Source of the DNA: Mugil cephalus
Taxonomy: Eukaryota; Chordata; Actinopteri; Mugiliformes; Mugilidae
NCBI RefSeq assembly: GCF_022458985.1
Contig: NC_061776.1
Location: forward strand, 2,951,075-3,015,074
Length of the DNA: 64,000 nt
Reading direction: 5' to 3'
Part shown: positions 31,820 to 43,104 of the stretch, piece by piece
How positions within the stretch are numbered: position 1 is the first letter of the stretch
Layout of the letters: every line of letters starts with the position of its first letter
Translations under genes and position numbers: made by a program
The notes under the pieces: model-generated
Seen by the model: only the letters and a program-made list of their open reading frames with translations
Told to the model about the DNA's origin: nothing
Database searches by the model: none

Positions 31820-32110
31820 AGTACAGACACCTGTCTGAATGTGTTGGTGGTTGTCAAAGCAGTTTCACTGAGGGGCTGCAGAGTGTTGAACTGGAATGGG
31901 TCCATCAGGGGGGTCTGTTGTTCTGATGATGTGGTGTTTCATGATCCTCTCCATGGCTTTCAGCACAAGGAAGGTGAGAGCCACTGGAACAAGGTCTGAA
32001 ATAAGCAGACCAGGGTGGTGGTACCCAGTTTTAAAGTGGGGGACTGGACTGTGTGCTCCAGGTATCGGGATGTCGCACAGCTCGGCCTTCCTCGGAGAGT
32101 TTACACCCAG
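31820..32110 (-). mobile_element. LINE reverse-transcriptase fragment, antisense
   Basis: Reading the minus strand around 31880-31980 gives KAMERIMKHHIIRTTDP and then DPFQFN, which resembles the start of CR1/Rex-type reverse transcriptases (KCFERLV...DPLQFAYR). It is short and frameshifted. A matching fragment stands at the right edge of the window. Confidence 0.5.
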
Positions 32111-32199
32111 ATACTATAAATGAGAGTCCAACTGATGACTTCAGATTCAGGAGGAGTCATGTGGATTCCTTCCTGGGCGTGGAACAATGGAGCAGATCT

Positions 32200-32345
32200 T
32201 AACCCTTACAGAGCTGCTTAGGGGATCATGCTAGTCTGAAAATCTAGTTTACATGTGTTTTGTAGACTTGGAGAAGGCCTATGAGTGTGTAGCTTGGGGA
32301 ACTTTGTGGGGGATGCTGGGTGTTCGGCTTGTGTACGGTTTAACT
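32200..32345 (+). mobile_element. LINE reverse-transcriptase fragment, sense
   Basis: The translation contains CFVDLEKAYECVAWGTLWGML, the catalytic region-A block of a LINE reverse transcriptase. The fragment is surrounded by stops. It probably belongs with the C-terminal LINE fragment at 33150-33760, separated from it by the TIR element. Confidence 0.55.
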
Positions 32346-32557
32346 ACACCATGACCACAGTAAAGTGCCAGAACATTCAAACTGAGGAAGTCCTAAAAAG
32401 ACTCTCTTTTCATTCATTCACTGCGACATTCACGTCTAGCTGTGAAATCCAGTGGAGTCAAGTCCTGACTCTCATTGGACGACTCCACAGGACGTCCCGT
32501 CTCTTGGCTGTGATGTCACAGTTACTATAACTACCAGAGACGTGTGCACCCATACTA

Positions 32558-33143
32558 AGTGCATTTACATGCACATGAAAAACCCGAATTATTGCCGGAG
32601 TTCTCTTTATCCGATTAAGACACCCAGATAATGCGAGTGGAATTCTGCCTTAATCGCAGTATGGATCGGATAATGTGTGTGCGCATGCTCCACAGTCACT
32701 GCGCTGGTGTGTGACCCAGCGCAGTGACCCGGAACAAAAACATCAAAGACAGACGGTCACGGAAGAAGAAGAAGGCAAACAGAGCAACTAGAAGAACCGT
32801 CTGAGGGATAGCGCATATCTTTCCTGCACGAGAAGTAGCGCACATCACGTAGGAGATTAAAAGAGCTGTACTATTATCCCTATGGTTGTTATTTGAAACG
32901 CTGGTCTGCCACATGAACGACTCTTGTTTATTATATGACGCAATAGGTGAACCGGAAAACGGGCCGTATTAACGTGGTATCATCCCGCTGAAAAGACGCG
33001 TATCGCCACCAAGTGTGGAGGAGGAGAACATGTTCGCGTGAGTTAAAAGATTTTCTTCCACTGCATGTAAACTGGGACAAGGACTGTAGTCAGAAAGTCA
33101 AATATTGAGCATAGCTCAATTAAGCTCTGCATGTAAACGCACT
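32558..33143. mobile_element. DNA-transposon-like element with 16-bp terminal repeats
   Basis: The left end AGTGCATTTACATGCA and the right end TGCATGTAAACGCACT are inverted with one mismatch (15/16). The intervening 550 bp has no transposase. The flanks (CATACTA and GAATGAA) show no clear target duplication. The family is not assigned. Confidence 0.55.
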
Positions 33144-33149
33144 GAATGA

Positions 33150-33760
33150 ACTGGTGAACAGCCAAGTGTGAAACATTTGTGATGAGGGTCAGAAACTCCA
33201 AGTCTGAGACCATGGTGTTCTGCTGGAAAATGGTGGATTGTTCCCTCTGGGTTTGGAGAGTTCAAGCATCTTGGGGTGCTGTCACCGACTGATGGTAAAG
33301 TGGATCAAGAGATAGACATAAGGTTTGACACAGTGGCTGAAATAATGAAAGTGCTGAATCAAACTGTTGCTGTAAAAAGGAGGTGAGCTGTAAGACAAAG
33401 CTTTTGATTTACCAGTCGATCTTTGTTCCAGTACTCACCTATGGTCATGAACTATGAGTAGTGACCAAAACAAAGGAATCAAGGTTTTAAGCAGCTGAAA
33501 TGAGGTTCCTCTGAAGGCTTGGCTCAGCCTTAGAGATGTGGAGGACATTCAACAGAGCTCAGAGTAGAACCATTGCTCCTTTGCAGAGAAAGGGTTCAGA
33601 TGCCCCTTGTGCATCTCCCTTTGGAGGTTCACTGGGCATGAGAAGACCTCGGGAATCCCCAGGAGAAACTGGAATGTGTTGCTGGGAAGAGAGACATCTT
33701 ACTTAGCCTGTTGCCACCACAACCCGACCTTGGATAAGAACATGGAAAATGATTTCACTT
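33150..33760 (+). mobile_element. Degenerate LINE 3' coding fragment
   Basis: Interrupted frames give blocks such as FKHLGVLSPTDG, KTKLLIYQSIFVPVLTYGHEL and LRSLALEMWRTFNRAQ, the C-terminal region of a teleost LINE polyprotein, with many stops. The part at 33190-33560 is repeated as a second fragment at 37470-37810. Confidence 0.6.
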
Positions 33761-33801
33761 TGTATCAATAAAATCATAGCACACACTGGAACAACTCTCA
33801 G

Positions 33802-34185
33802 CTGACGCTGCCTCTAAGATTAAACACTTTGGAGTGAAACACTCACTTGACCAACTGGTCCAACTACATTTATCAGAGTAGTTTTGGTAAAGCTCCACCC
33901 CCCTCACCTGATTTACCTGAGACAAACCAGAAAACAGTTTATTAGTGTGTGACTAAAGAGAGACACAGACGATCAGATTCAGCTTCAGACCAAACAAACA
34001 CCTTCCTCTGAGTGAGTCCAGCTACAGGAGAGAAAAGTGGAAACTACAACACTGCTGCTTCAAGCTGCTGACTCTCCACACACTGAAGGTGAGTTTGACC
34101 AAAAACAGGAAGTTAGCAGAAGATGGAGGAGACATGACTGACTGGACTTTGTGTCTGCTGTGTTCCAGCTTCACTCAGAGACTAA
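33802..34185 (+). promoter_or_regulatory. TRIM-1 promoter, 5'UTR exon and 80-bp intron
   Basis: This is a conserved module shared with the other four TRIM genes: an upstream TCTAAGATTAAACACTTTGG block, CTCCACCCCCTCACCTGATT, and a 5'UTR exon ending CACACTGAAG. Then comes a GT-AG intron at 34089-34168 and CTTCACTCAGAGACTAA before the ATG. GAAAAGTGGAAAC at 34032-34044 resembles an interferon-response half-site pair but has wider spacing. The start site is inferred. Confidence 0.65.
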
Positions 34186-35553
34186 ATGGCTTCCAGATCA
34201 GAGGAGGATCTCTGCTGTCCGGTCTGTCAGGAGGTCTTCAGAGATCCTGTTCTCCTGTCATGTAGCCACAGCTTCTGTAAAGTCTGTGTGAAGAACTGGT
34301 GGAGACAGAATCCATTACACCAGTGTCCAGTTTGTAAGAGAAGAGCTTCAAGAGATGATCCACCGTTGAACTTGGTGTTGAAGAACCTGTGTGAGTCCTT
34401 CTTACAGGAGAGGGATCAGAGATCTCCAGAGGCTCTCTGCAGTCTGCACTCTGAGAAACTCAGACTCTTCTGTCTGGACCATCAGCAGCCAGTGTGTCTC
34501 GTCTGCAGAGATTCAGAAAAACACTCCAAACACAGATTCAGACCCATCGAAGAAGCAGCAGCAGATCTAAAGAAGAACCTTGAGGAAACTCTGGAGCCCT
34601 TAAAGAAGAAGTTAAAGGTTTATGAAGAAGTTAAAGTGAAGTTTGATGAAACAGAAAAACACATCAAGGTCCAGGCCCGACACACAGAGAGGCAGATTAA
34701 GGAGCAGTTCAAGAAGCTTCACCAGTTTCTAGCAGAGGAAGAGGAGGCCAGGATGGCTGCACTGAGGGAGGAAGAGGAGCAGAAGAGTCAGATGATGAAG
34801 GAGAAGATGGAGGCTCTGAGCAGAGAGATAGCAGCTCTTTCAGACACAGTCAGAGCCACAGAGGAGGAGCTGAGAGCTGAAGACGTCTCATTCCTCAACA
34901 ACTACAAGGCTGCAGTGGAAAGAGTCCAGCGCTGCCCCCTGCTGGATGATCCACAGCTGCCCTCAGGAGCTCTGATAGACCAGGCCAAACATCTGGGCAA
35001 CCTGGCCTTCAACATCTGGAACAACATGAAGGACCTGGTCTCCTACACTCCTGTCATTCTGGATCCAAACACTACTTATCCAGAAATGATCCTGTCTGAA
35101 GATCTGACCAGTGTGAGACGAGGCGATAAACAACAACTTCCTGATAATCCAGAGAGGTTTGATTGGTTCTGGTCTGTCCTGGGCTCTGAGGGCTTTAACT
35201 CAGGGACTCACAGCTGGGATGTTGAGGTTGGAGATAACACATTCTGGATACTGGGTGTGTTAGCAGAGTCTGTCCAGAGGAAGGGACGTATAGAGTCTGG
35301 ATTGTGGACAATAAGATTCCATGGAGGTAAATATGCAACTTTCTCACAAGCTTCTTCCATTGATCTCCCAATAGAGAAGAAGCTCCAGAGGATCAGAGTG
35401 AATCTGGACTGGAACAGAGGACAACTGTCCTTCTCTGATCTTGATACTAACACACACATACACACCTTCACACACACTTTCACTGAGAGGATGTTTCCAT
35501 ATATTAACACTGGGAAGAAAGTGAAGATATTACCAGTGAATCAGATCAGTTAG
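34186..35553 (+). CDS. TRIM-1: RING/B-box/coiled-coil/PRY-SPRY E3 ligase, TRIM35/A33-like
   Basis: 455 aa with the whole coding region in one exon. The C3HC4 RING uses Cys11, 14, 27, His29, Cys32, 35, 48 and 51. B-box 2 uses Cys86, His89, Cys97, His100, Cys105, 108, His114 and 117. A long charged coiled coil spans about 120-245, and PRY-SPRY runs from about 290 (LDPNTTYP) to the C-terminus. By family it should be a ubiquitin ligase that dimerises through the coiled coil and binds a ligand through SPRY; fish relatives are annotated as zinc-binding protein A33-like or TRIM35-like, and many such expansions act in innate immunity (inference here). The variable triplet after PERFD is Trp-Phe-Trp (328-330). 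It lacks the finTRIM start sequence. This is the first of five tandem copies. Confidence 0.92.
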   Translation: MASRSEEDLCCPVCQEVFRDPVLLSCSHSFCKVCVKNWWRQNPLHQCPVCKRRASRDDPPLNLVLKNLCESFLQERDQRSPEALCSLHSEKLRLFCLDHQQPVCLVCRDSEKHSKHRFRPIEEAAADLKKNLEETLEPLKKKLKVYEEVKVKFDETEKHIKVQARHTERQIKEQFKKLHQFLAEEEEARMAALREEEEQKSQMMKEKMEALSREIAALSDTVRATEEELRAEDVSFLNNYKAAVERVQRCPLLDDPQLPSGALIDQAKHLGNLAFNIWNNMKDLVSYTPVILDPNTTYPEMILSEDLTSVRRGDKQQLPDNPERFDWFWSVLGSEGFNSGTHSWDVEVGDNTFWILGVLAESVQRKGRIESGLWTIRFHGGKYATFSQASSIDLPIEKKLQRIRVNLDWNRGQLSFSDLDTNTHIHTFTHTFTERMFPYINTGKKVKILPVNQIS

Positions 35554-36415
35554 AGATAAACAGGGTAATGATTTATGTGTATTACCTATAAAAGCTGAAG
35601 CCACAAGCATTAGAGTCACAAAATACTACAATATGTTAACGGAGCTTCTTATACAAAGACACAGTTAAGTTGAACCGGTTAGCAGACATGGGGCTAAACG
35701 GGTTAGCCTACTGTGGCATGGTAGCACACATGGCTAAAATATAAATGACACCAGTACAGCTAAACACCTGCCAGTTAACATACATGACGACATACAGACA
35801 CACCAAAAGTGAGAAAAGAGTCAACAAACAATGTCAAGAATAAAGTCCATGTCTCCTTTGGTCCGTTCCTGATACTCTGCAGAACCTCAAAGTTCTGTTA
35901 CTAAGAGTTACTCTGTGTTTGTGTGTGTCCATGATGATTTATTTATTTATTTATTTTCTCATGGTTGGCCCTAATACTCACCCATAGAGCAGAGAGCAGC
36001 TTCATTGTTTTACCTGATGTTTCAGTCAAATTTAAAAAGACTTGCTGAAGGATCCATTTTCCCTCTGAGACCACTAACAATAAACTGACTGCACAGCCTT
36101 TTATCAGACTTTCTGAGCTGGCAGGCATGCTACACACCCTTCTAAATGTAGAAAAAGCTCAAAACTATTGAAATAGTCAGTGGAAATCTTCCAACAGAAC
36201 TCCGGGAGCTGACGTTACTCTGCACTCTAATCACAACTCCACCATGTATCCTTTAATTTGACTTCTCTTTAGATAATAAACTGTTTTTATATCTGTCTCT
36301 CTTCAGCTGCTGCATCACGGCATCAGAACATACTGGAATGGGATTATAATTAGATGTGAAACATTTAAACAAAATACTGAGTAATTAAACTAATCAATAA
36401 GGGACATTTTAAAGA
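35554..36415. repeat. TRIM-1 3' flank, shared with TRIM-2
   Basis: Blocks at about 35930-36250 and 36328-36415 recur downstream of TRIM-2 at about 42690-43000 and 43015-43104 (GAGCAGAGAGCAGCTTCA, GGCAGGCATGCTACACA, GGGATTATAATTAGATGTGA). The duplication unit therefore included 0.9 kb or more of 3' flank. An AATAAA near 35840 may be a polyA signal. No gene is seen. Confidence 0.7.
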
Positions 36416-36604
36416 TGTAAAATATGTTTATTGTGTAATGGTTGATCAATAAACACATTAATGAATGAACTGAATTTCTGTCTTAATGTTCCTATTTGCT
36501 CTCAGTTGCTGGCCTCTAGTGGCGGCTCCTACAAACGACAACAAAAAAAATCCAAGATCCAACTTCTACGAAAAACACACAATTTAAATACACATTTAAA
36601 TAGA

Positions 36605-37465
36605 GGTGTTGAGGGGGCGTGGTGCATCAGCTGCTGGGGAGAGTTGTGGAAAGGGCTCAGAAGAGCAGCACCAGGCACACCTGCAGCTAGTTGCCTAATC
36701 ACTCTTCCCTTCTAACACTGTAGCGTACTGGACCTGCGGGCAGTCGGACAAGAGACGAGGAAGCTGACACCCAGACAGCAGCCAAAGAGAACAAGTAGCC
36801 TGCGATTGGCTGAGTGTTGGTGATTCCCTGTGTCTGAATAAAGAGCCCATAACCGGCTAAAGTGTCTGTGTGTGTGGTCTGTGAAGCTGGGGAACCCACG
36901 ATCCTCAGTCGTTCTTTGAAATGTTTGAGACAACAGCAGCGGCGTGTGGTTGGTCAGGAGCAGAGTGGGCTGTGGCCTGCTGCCCCTATTATCGGGTGAC
37001 GCACAGACAGCGGCGCTCTGTCTGCTGGCCTCCTCTTGGAGACAATATGGGGAACCGATTGGGATACTCGGCCGAGGACCACTGCCGCAGGTTCAGAGGA
37101 ACGAAGATGGGGCCCACCGACTGGCCGTTTGTATACGCACAGCAGCTGAGGGACGCAGCGAACAGATGGTTGCAGCCGTGGGAGTCCACGGGCGAGGAGC
37201 TGTTCGTGTTGGAACAGTTCATTGAGGGGTTCCCAGCTGGCACATCCGAGTGGGTGTGCTACCACCAACCCGGGGACCTGGCAGTGGCCATCGCCCTTGC
37301 AGAGGATCACCTGGACTAATGAGATAATTACCCAGTGGTTGGTACCAAAAAGCCGCCGGGATTATAACCCGATGGCTGGACATATGGGGTGTGATAAGAC
37401 TCTGAACTATGGCCCGATTCTATTGGCCAGGCATCCGGGGACAGTTTGCACCTGAGTGTGAAGTG
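36605..37465 (+). mobile_element. LTR retrotransposon relic (Gypsy-type gag fused to integrase)
   Basis: 36605-36905 looks LTR-like: it starts TGTTGAGGGGGCGTGG and has an AATAAAGAGCCC signal near 36837. An ORF at 36921-37319 follows whose second half has a SCAN-like gag pattern (FVYAQQLRDAANRWLQP, LEQFIEGFPAGTSEWV). A few bases later comes an integrase zinc-binding-like stretch (MAGHMGCDKTL, MARFYWPGI). Protease, reverse transcriptase and RNase H are missing between them, so a large internal deletion joined gag to integrase. It is dead. Confidence 0.6.
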
Positions 37466-37469
37466 TTTG

Positions 37470-37815
37470 GGACAAGGGTCAGAACCTCCAAGTCGGAGAC
37501 CACGGTGTTCTGTTGGAAAACGATGGAGTGTCCCCTTCGGGTTAGGGGTGAGTTCCTGCTTCAAGTGAGGCTGATGTTCACAAGTGATGGTAAAATGAGT
37601 TGAGGTTTGGTGCAGCAGCTGCACTAATGAAGGTGCTGTCTCTAACTGTCATGGTGAAAAGCAGATGAGCTGTAAGACGAAGTTTTTGTTTTACCAGTCT
37701 ATCTTTGTTCCAGTCCTCGTCTAAGGTCGTGAACTGTGAATAGTGACCAAAAAAATGGCTTTGAGGTTATAAGCCACTGAAATAAGGCTCCTCTGAAGGG
37801 TGGCTAAACTCAGCC
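37470..37815 (+). mobile_element. Second copy of the degenerate LINE 3' fragment
   Basis: It matches 33180-33560 closely (GGTCAGAACCTCCAAGTCGG, ACCAGTCTATCTTTGTTCCA) with stops and indels. Directly 5' is the LTR-element integrase fragment, and the two meet near 37465. Confidence 0.6.
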
Positions 37816-37884
37816 TTTCTATTTTTGAAAAATGCATGTGAAGAGTGGCTGCATGCCAGTAGCTCTGTGATTTTTTTTACCTTT

Positions 37885-38400
37885 TAAGTTTAAGTTTATT
37901 TAATTTATATAGCACCTTAAAAAGTAAAGAGCATTTGTACCAAAGTGCTTCACATTCAACATGTCATACAAACATGCAACTTTCAGATCAACATCACCGT
38001 CTCAACAAATGGAAAAACTATTTACACCCAAGGTGACCAGATAAGGAAATAAAACAAATCAAATGCCATTGAAAGCCAGGGAATAAAGACGGGTCTTGAG
38101 GTGTTTCTTAAAAGCCTCAACAGAGTCAGAACTCCTAATAGTCTCTGGCAGGCTGTTCCAGAGCCGAGGGGCTGCAGCAGAAAAGGCCCGGTCCCCTGCC
38201 TCTTTTTCCCCCAAACGTGGCACAGTCAACATACCACGGTCTGAGGATCTGAGGGTTCTGGTGGTGGTGTAAGGGGTGAGAAGCTCAGAGATATACTGTA
38301 TGAAGGGGCGAGACCATGGAGGGATTTATAAACAAGCAGAAGAATTATGAAGTCTATCCTAAAATGAACAGGGAGCCAGTGTAATGATGGTGTGTTCCAG
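37885..38400. mobile_element. Dispersed teleost retroposon segment
   Basis: Recognisable phrases of a very common fish repeat occur in order: TTATATAGCACCTTAAAAAG, CCAAAGTGCTTCACATTCA, GGCTGTTCCAGAGCCGAGGG, AAAATGAACAGGGAGCCAGT. It is antisense or non-coding. I recognise it as a dispersed element but cannot name the family. Confidence 0.5.
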
Positions 38401-38409
38401 AGATCAGCT

Positions 38410-38970
38410 GCCCAGAGTGAGGCCTGAGATTCTCACTGAACTTCAGCAGAAGTGCTGGGGATGCTGGGCTGGAGTTGGAGGTGTTGGAGGCCATCTGGGG
38501 AACATCTGGACTGTGTGCAGTTGTTGGGACCCAGAGGGAGTGTGTCTTGAAAAGTGCTTGGGAGACCTGGTTTGAGACTCTATGGGTCAATGGAGACACA
38601 CTCCTGGGGATTTGAGTTTACATCCCTTACTCAGCAGACAAAGAAATGCCATGCAACACGATCCATGCCAATGTTCAGGCACTGTTCTACAGGCACACTG
38701 TGGATGGATAAAAACTGTTGGCCATGCGAGTGGTCCTGCACTCGATGGATCTTAGCCTCCTGCCAGAGGGGAGTCTGTTAAATAGTCTGTATCTAGGGTG
38801 AGAGGGATGAACTCTTCAGAGTCCTGGAAGCGTACAGCTCGTCGAGAGACTAATTTTTTCTTTGTTACCTGTCCTGTAATACTGTGCTACTTCTTAATAG
38901 CTTATAACCTGCTCTTTCAGTAGACTCTTTGTCTACAGGAACTCAATCAACAATTAACCCTCTGAATCCC
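38410..38970. other. Intergenic, LINE-like traces only
   Basis: No gene is seen. Around 38690-38800 the text resembles a LINE tail (CTCCTGCCAGAGGGGAGT, GGTGAGAGGGATGAACTCTT), but it is too short and broken to assign. Confidence 0.3.
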
Positions 38971-38984
38971 AAGCCATTTTTGGC

Positions 38985-39690
38985 CGATTTTGGTATCTGC
39001 CACATTTTTACTCACTGTGATCTCATTTTTCTGTGCACAGTGAAGTCCTACACCTCTATAGATTCAGGACACATAGGGCTATAGGCTGATGTAACTCACT
39101 TTTGTCTCCATGAAATATAACAAAATTTAAAAGCTTGTAATCATCAGAAAAAAAGAAAAACGTAAATTGAATTTCTCTGATTTGATGGATTAGTGTATAC
39201 TACACAGTTTCAGGTACCCTCAAGCCTCAGGAACATAGGAAAAATATTGGTGGTTGCACAACATTCAGAGAATGTAAAAATTCTGAGACCTCTTTTGATT
39301 TTAGTAACTTTCGGCAGTTTTTTTTTCTGTTTCATTTTTACTCACTGTGGTCTCATTTTTCACTGTAATATGAAGTCCTACACCTCTATAGATTCAGGAC
39401 ACACAGGGCTACAGGCTAATGTAACTCAATTATGTCTAGATGAAGTGTAAAAAAGTTTTAAAGCCTGTAAATAATTAGAAAAAAGAAAAACGGAAATTGA
39501 ATTGATCAGATTTTTTTCTTGTAAAATATTCAAAAATTATGAACAACACATTTTCAGGTATCCTGAAGCATAAGAAACATGGGAAAAATATTAGTGGTTG
39601 CACTACATTCACAGAATATAAAAACTCTGAGACTTCTTTTGATTTTCATAACTTTCGGCCGTTTTTTAATCTGTTACATTTTGACTGGAG
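38985..39690. repeat. 330-bp tandem repeat, about two copies
   Basis: CATTTTTACTCACTGTG recurs 330 bp apart (about 39003 and 39333), with the following GAAGTCCTACACCTCTATAG, the TTCAGGTA.CCT region and ACTTTCGGC.GTTTTTT in the same order. A third copy breaks off after about 40 bp near 39690. AT-rich with no ORF of note. Confidence 0.8.
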
Positions 39691-40056
39691 CCAGATCATT
39701 GGTTCTGAGCGGCTATGACCCGGATGTTGCGTCTGTAAGGCACCACCCAGGGAAGAAAAGTTCGGCCAGTTGTTGAAGGGCGATCACATGCTGTCTGCAA
39801 ATCATTCAAGGCTCGCTGGAAGCAGGAAAGACCGTAGAGTTTTTGCCTTTTTACAGAATTAATCTAGAGCAAAGGGTTAATTTTTAAAGATGACGTTATA
39901 CCGAAGCGATGTTGATGAAATTTCGGAAAATTGGTCCGTTTTCCCGTAAAGTTTCGATATGTGAGACGTCGCCTCTGAGGCATTCAGGTACCCTCGGAAA
40001 CTTCAGAATCTCGCGATTGCGCAAGTCTCTACAGCTTTCAGATCGGACACTTTCAG

Positions 40057-40442
40057 CTGACGCAGCCTCTAAGATTAAACCCTTTGGACTGAAACACTCC
40101 CCGAATTACAGATCAAAGTTCCACAATTATCAGAGGAGTTCTGGTAAAGCTCCACCCCTCTCCTGATTTACCTGAGACAAACCAGAAAACAGATTATTTT
40201 TGTGTGTGACTAAAGAGAGAAACAGACGATCGGATTCAGCTTCAGACCAAACTAACACCTTCCTCTGAGTGAGTCCAGCTACAGGAGAGAAAAGTGGAAA
40301 CTACAACACTGCTGCTTCAAGCTGCTGACTCTCCACACACTGAAGGTGAGTTTGACCAAAAACAGGAAGTTAGTACAAGATAGGGGAGACATGACTGACT
40401 GGACTTTGTGTCTGCTGTGTTCCAGCTTCACTCAGAGACTAA
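40057..40442 (+). promoter_or_regulatory. TRIM-2 promoter, 5'UTR exon and 80-bp intron
   Basis: Same module as in TRIM-1. The intron is 40346-40425 (GT-AG, 80 bp). The GAAAAGTGGAAAC motif is at 40289-40301. Upstream, homology to the TRIM-1 module fades near the CTGACGCAGCCTCTAAG block. Confidence 0.65.
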
Positions 40443-41828
40443 ATGGCTTCCAGATTAGAGGAGGATCTCTGCTGTCCGGTCTGTCAGGAGGTCTTCAGAG
40501 ATCCTGTTCTTCTGTCATGTAGCCACAGCTTCTGTAAAGTCTGTCTGAAGAACTGGTGGAGACAGAATCCATCACACCAGTGTCCAGTTTGTAAGAGAAG
40601 AGCTTCAAGAGATGAACCACCATTAAACTTGGTGTTGAGGAACCTGTGTGAGTCCTTCTTACAGGAGAGAGATCAGAGATCTCCAGAGGCTCTCTGCAGT
40701 CTGCACTCTGAGAAACTCAGACTCTTCTGTCTGGACCATCAGCAGCCAGTGTGTCTCGTCTGCAGAGATTCAAGAAAACACTCCAACCACAGATTCAGTC
40801 CCATCGATGAAGCTGCGCAGCAGCATAAGAAGAACCTTGAGGAAACTCTGGAGCCCTTGAAGAAGAAGTTAAAGGTTTGTGAAGAAGTTAAAGTGAAGTT
40901 TGATGCAACAGAAAAACACATCAAGGTCCAGGCCCGACACACAGAGAGGCAGATTAAGGAGCAGTTCAAGAAGCTTCACCAGTTTCTAGCAGAGGAAGAG
41001 GAGGCCAGGATGGCTGCACTGAGGGAGGAAGAGGAGCAGAAGAGTCAGATGATGAAGGAGAAGATGGAGGCTCTGAGCAGAGAGATAGCAGCTCTTTCAG
41101 ACACAGTCAGAGCCACAGAGGAGGAGCTGAGAGCTGAAGACGTCTCATTCCTCAACAACTACAAGGCTGCAGTGGAAAGAGTCCAGCGCTGCCCCCTGCT
41201 GGATGATCCACAGCTGCCCTCAGGAGCTCTGATAGACCAGGCCAAACATCTGGGCAACCTGGCCTTCAACATCTGGAACAACATGAAGGACCTGGTCTCC
41301 TACACTCCTGTCATTCTAGATCCAAACACTGCTAATCCATATCTGATCCTGTCTGAAGATCTGACCAGTGTGAGATTAGGAGGAGATAAACAACAGCTTC
41401 CTGATAATCCAGAGAGGTTTGATTATTACTTATCTGTCCTGGGGTCTGAGGGTTTTAACTCAGGGACTCACAGCTGGGATGTTGATGTTGGAGCTACCAC
41501 AGTGTGGACACTGGGTGTGTTAGCAGAGTCTGACATCAGGAAGGGAAGCATAAGATCTGGATTGTGGAGAATAAGGCTCGATGAAGGTAAATACTCAGCA
41601 CGGTCATCACCAGATCCTGCCATTGATCTCCCAGTAAAGAAGAAGCCCCAGAGGATCAGAGTGAATCTGGACTGGAACAGAGGACAACTGTCCTTCTCTG
41701 ATCTTGATACTAACAAACACATACACACCATCACACACACTTTCACTGAGAGGATGTTTCCACACTTTGGGACTAGGGGTAAACTCCCATTGAAGATATT
41801 ACCAGTGAATCAGAGCAGTCACAGATGA
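40443..41828 (+). CDS. TRIM-2: RING/B-box/coiled-coil/PRY-SPRY E3 ligase
   Basis: 461 aa in a single coding exon, the longest copy because of an extra Gly in the RLGGDKQQ segment and a slightly longer C-terminus (SSHR). RING and B-box zinc ligands are all present. The coiled coil from about 155 to 290 is nearly identical to TRIM-1 at base level. SPRY is the most distinct of the five: the triplet after PERFD is Tyr-Tyr-Leu, and DVGATTVW replaces EVGDNT, with [12 protein letters not shown] and [14 protein letters not shown] at the later loops. A ubiquitin ligase function is expected from the family. The spacing of 6.26 kb from TRIM-1 start to TRIM-2 start includes retroposon insertions. Confidence 0.92.
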   Translation: MASRLEEDLCCPVCQEVFRDPVLLSCSHSFCKVCLKNWWRQNPSHQCPVCKRRASRDEPPLNLVLRNLCESFLQERDQRSPEALCSLHSEKLRLFCLDHQQPVCLVCRDSRKHSNHRFSPIDEAAQQHKKNLEETLEPLKKKLKVCEEVKVKFDATEKHIKVQARHTERQIKEQFKKLHQFLAEEEEARMAALREEEEQKSQMMKEKMEALSREIAALSDTVRATEEELRAEDVSFLNNYKAAVERVQRCPLLDDPQLPSGALIDQAKHLGNLAFNIWNNMKDLVSYTPVILDPNTANPYLILSEDLTSVRLGGDKQQLPDNPERFDYYLSVLGSEGFNSGTHSWDVDVGATTVWTLGVLAESDIRKGSIRSGLWRIRLDEGKYSARSSPDPAIDLPVKKKPQRIRVNLDWNRGQLSFSDLDTNKHIHTITHTFTERMFPHFGTRGKLPLKILPVNQSSHR

Positions 41829-42690
41829 ACAGGATTATTATAAATGTGCATTATAAGGTTGGCCTGAAGAGGAAAACACAACGACATTTCAGATTACGGA
41901 AAACAGGGACAACACATCTTGTTTCTGATTGGACAGATCCCATTCTGAAATGGAAGATGATGTGATTTGTTGTTTCACTGCCGAGAAAGGACAGAACCCG
42001 ACAGTGTAACATCATTTCCTGTTTCTACTCTGGACAACTGTGTGGAAACACATGCAGAAATCTGGCAACGTATCATACTAATAACATGTACTGTGTCTAC
42101 ATTGACCATCAACAAAGCCTCCTTTTGGCAGAGAAACAACCAATCACATCAGAAACAAGAAGTGTTGTCCCTAACCATTTCCATAATATGAAATGTTGTT
42201 GTGTTTTGACCTTCAGGGTAACTGTAGTATTGGGCTGTTGTGATGTGATCAAAAAATTGTTGTTTTGTTGGCATGAATGTTTAGAGACAAGTCAAAGTCC
42301 CAACCTTAATCCAATAGAAATGCTGTAGCATCAGTTGATGAGAGGAAACCACAAACATCTCACAACTGAGGTGGTAGCATGCTACCGTTCAGTAGCATCC
42401 ATGTTACACAGCTAACACATTATTTGGCTAAGTTAACACCATTATTGGCTCTGCTCTCCACGGTATATTATGTCAAGAAAAAAGTCAATCTCTCCTTTGG
42501 TCCATCGCTAATTCTCTTCAGTACTTCAAAGTCCTAATACTGAGGATTAGAGTGTGATTGTAAGCTAAAAGAGAAAGGATTTCTTTGTCAGGCTTTCAGT
42601 CTGAAAATGTCAATTTCGATTTTATTTTCAATATTGTCGACTTCTTTCTTGACACATTGACTTTTTTCTCAAAGTGTGTCTCATTTTATT
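41829..42690. other. TRIM-2 3' flank with a Tc1-like trace
   Basis: No gene is seen. At 42285-42330 the translation SPNLNPIEML matches the SPDLNPIE block of Tc1 transposases, so a transposon fragment of 50-100 bp is likely. The remainder is AT-rich and unremarkable. Confidence 0.4.
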
Positions 42691-43104
42691 TTCTCATGTG
42701 TGGCCCTAATACTCATCCATAGAGCAGAGAGCAGCTTCAATGTTGATGTGTATCTGATGTTTCAGTCAAATTTGAATTGACTCACTGAACGACACATTTT
42801 TCCCTCTGAGAACACTCATAATAAACTGACTGCACAACTTTTTATCAGAGTTTATTTATTTAGTTTAGCTGGCAGGCATGCTACACATCCTCTAAATGTA
42901 GAAAAAGCTCAAAACTATTGAAAAAGTCAACAACAGAGCTCCGCGAGCTGACGTTAGTCTGCGCCGTTAATCACAACACTGCCATAAATCCCTTAATATT
43001 AACGATATTAGTATAAACATACTGGGATGGGATTATAATTAGATGTGAAACATTTAAACAAAATACAGAGTAATTAAACTAATCAATAAGGGACATTTTA
43101 AAGT
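42690..43104. repeat. TRIM-2 3' flank homologous to the TRIM-1 3' flank
   Basis: This is the counterpart of 35930-36415. Similarity ends abruptly at about 43104 (GGGACATTTTAAAG), where the LINE fragment begins; in the TRIM-1 copy the sequence continues ATGTAAAATATG. That marks the insertion point. Confidence 0.7.

Noticed and set aside
34032-34044. A true ISRE in the TRIM leader
   Set aside because: The two GAAA cores are spaced by four rather than two bases. It is kept only as a testable motif under findings.
36921-37319. A host SCAN-domain gene
   Set aside because: It is followed at once by an integrase-like fragment and preceded by LTR-like sequence, so a retroelement gag is the simpler reading.
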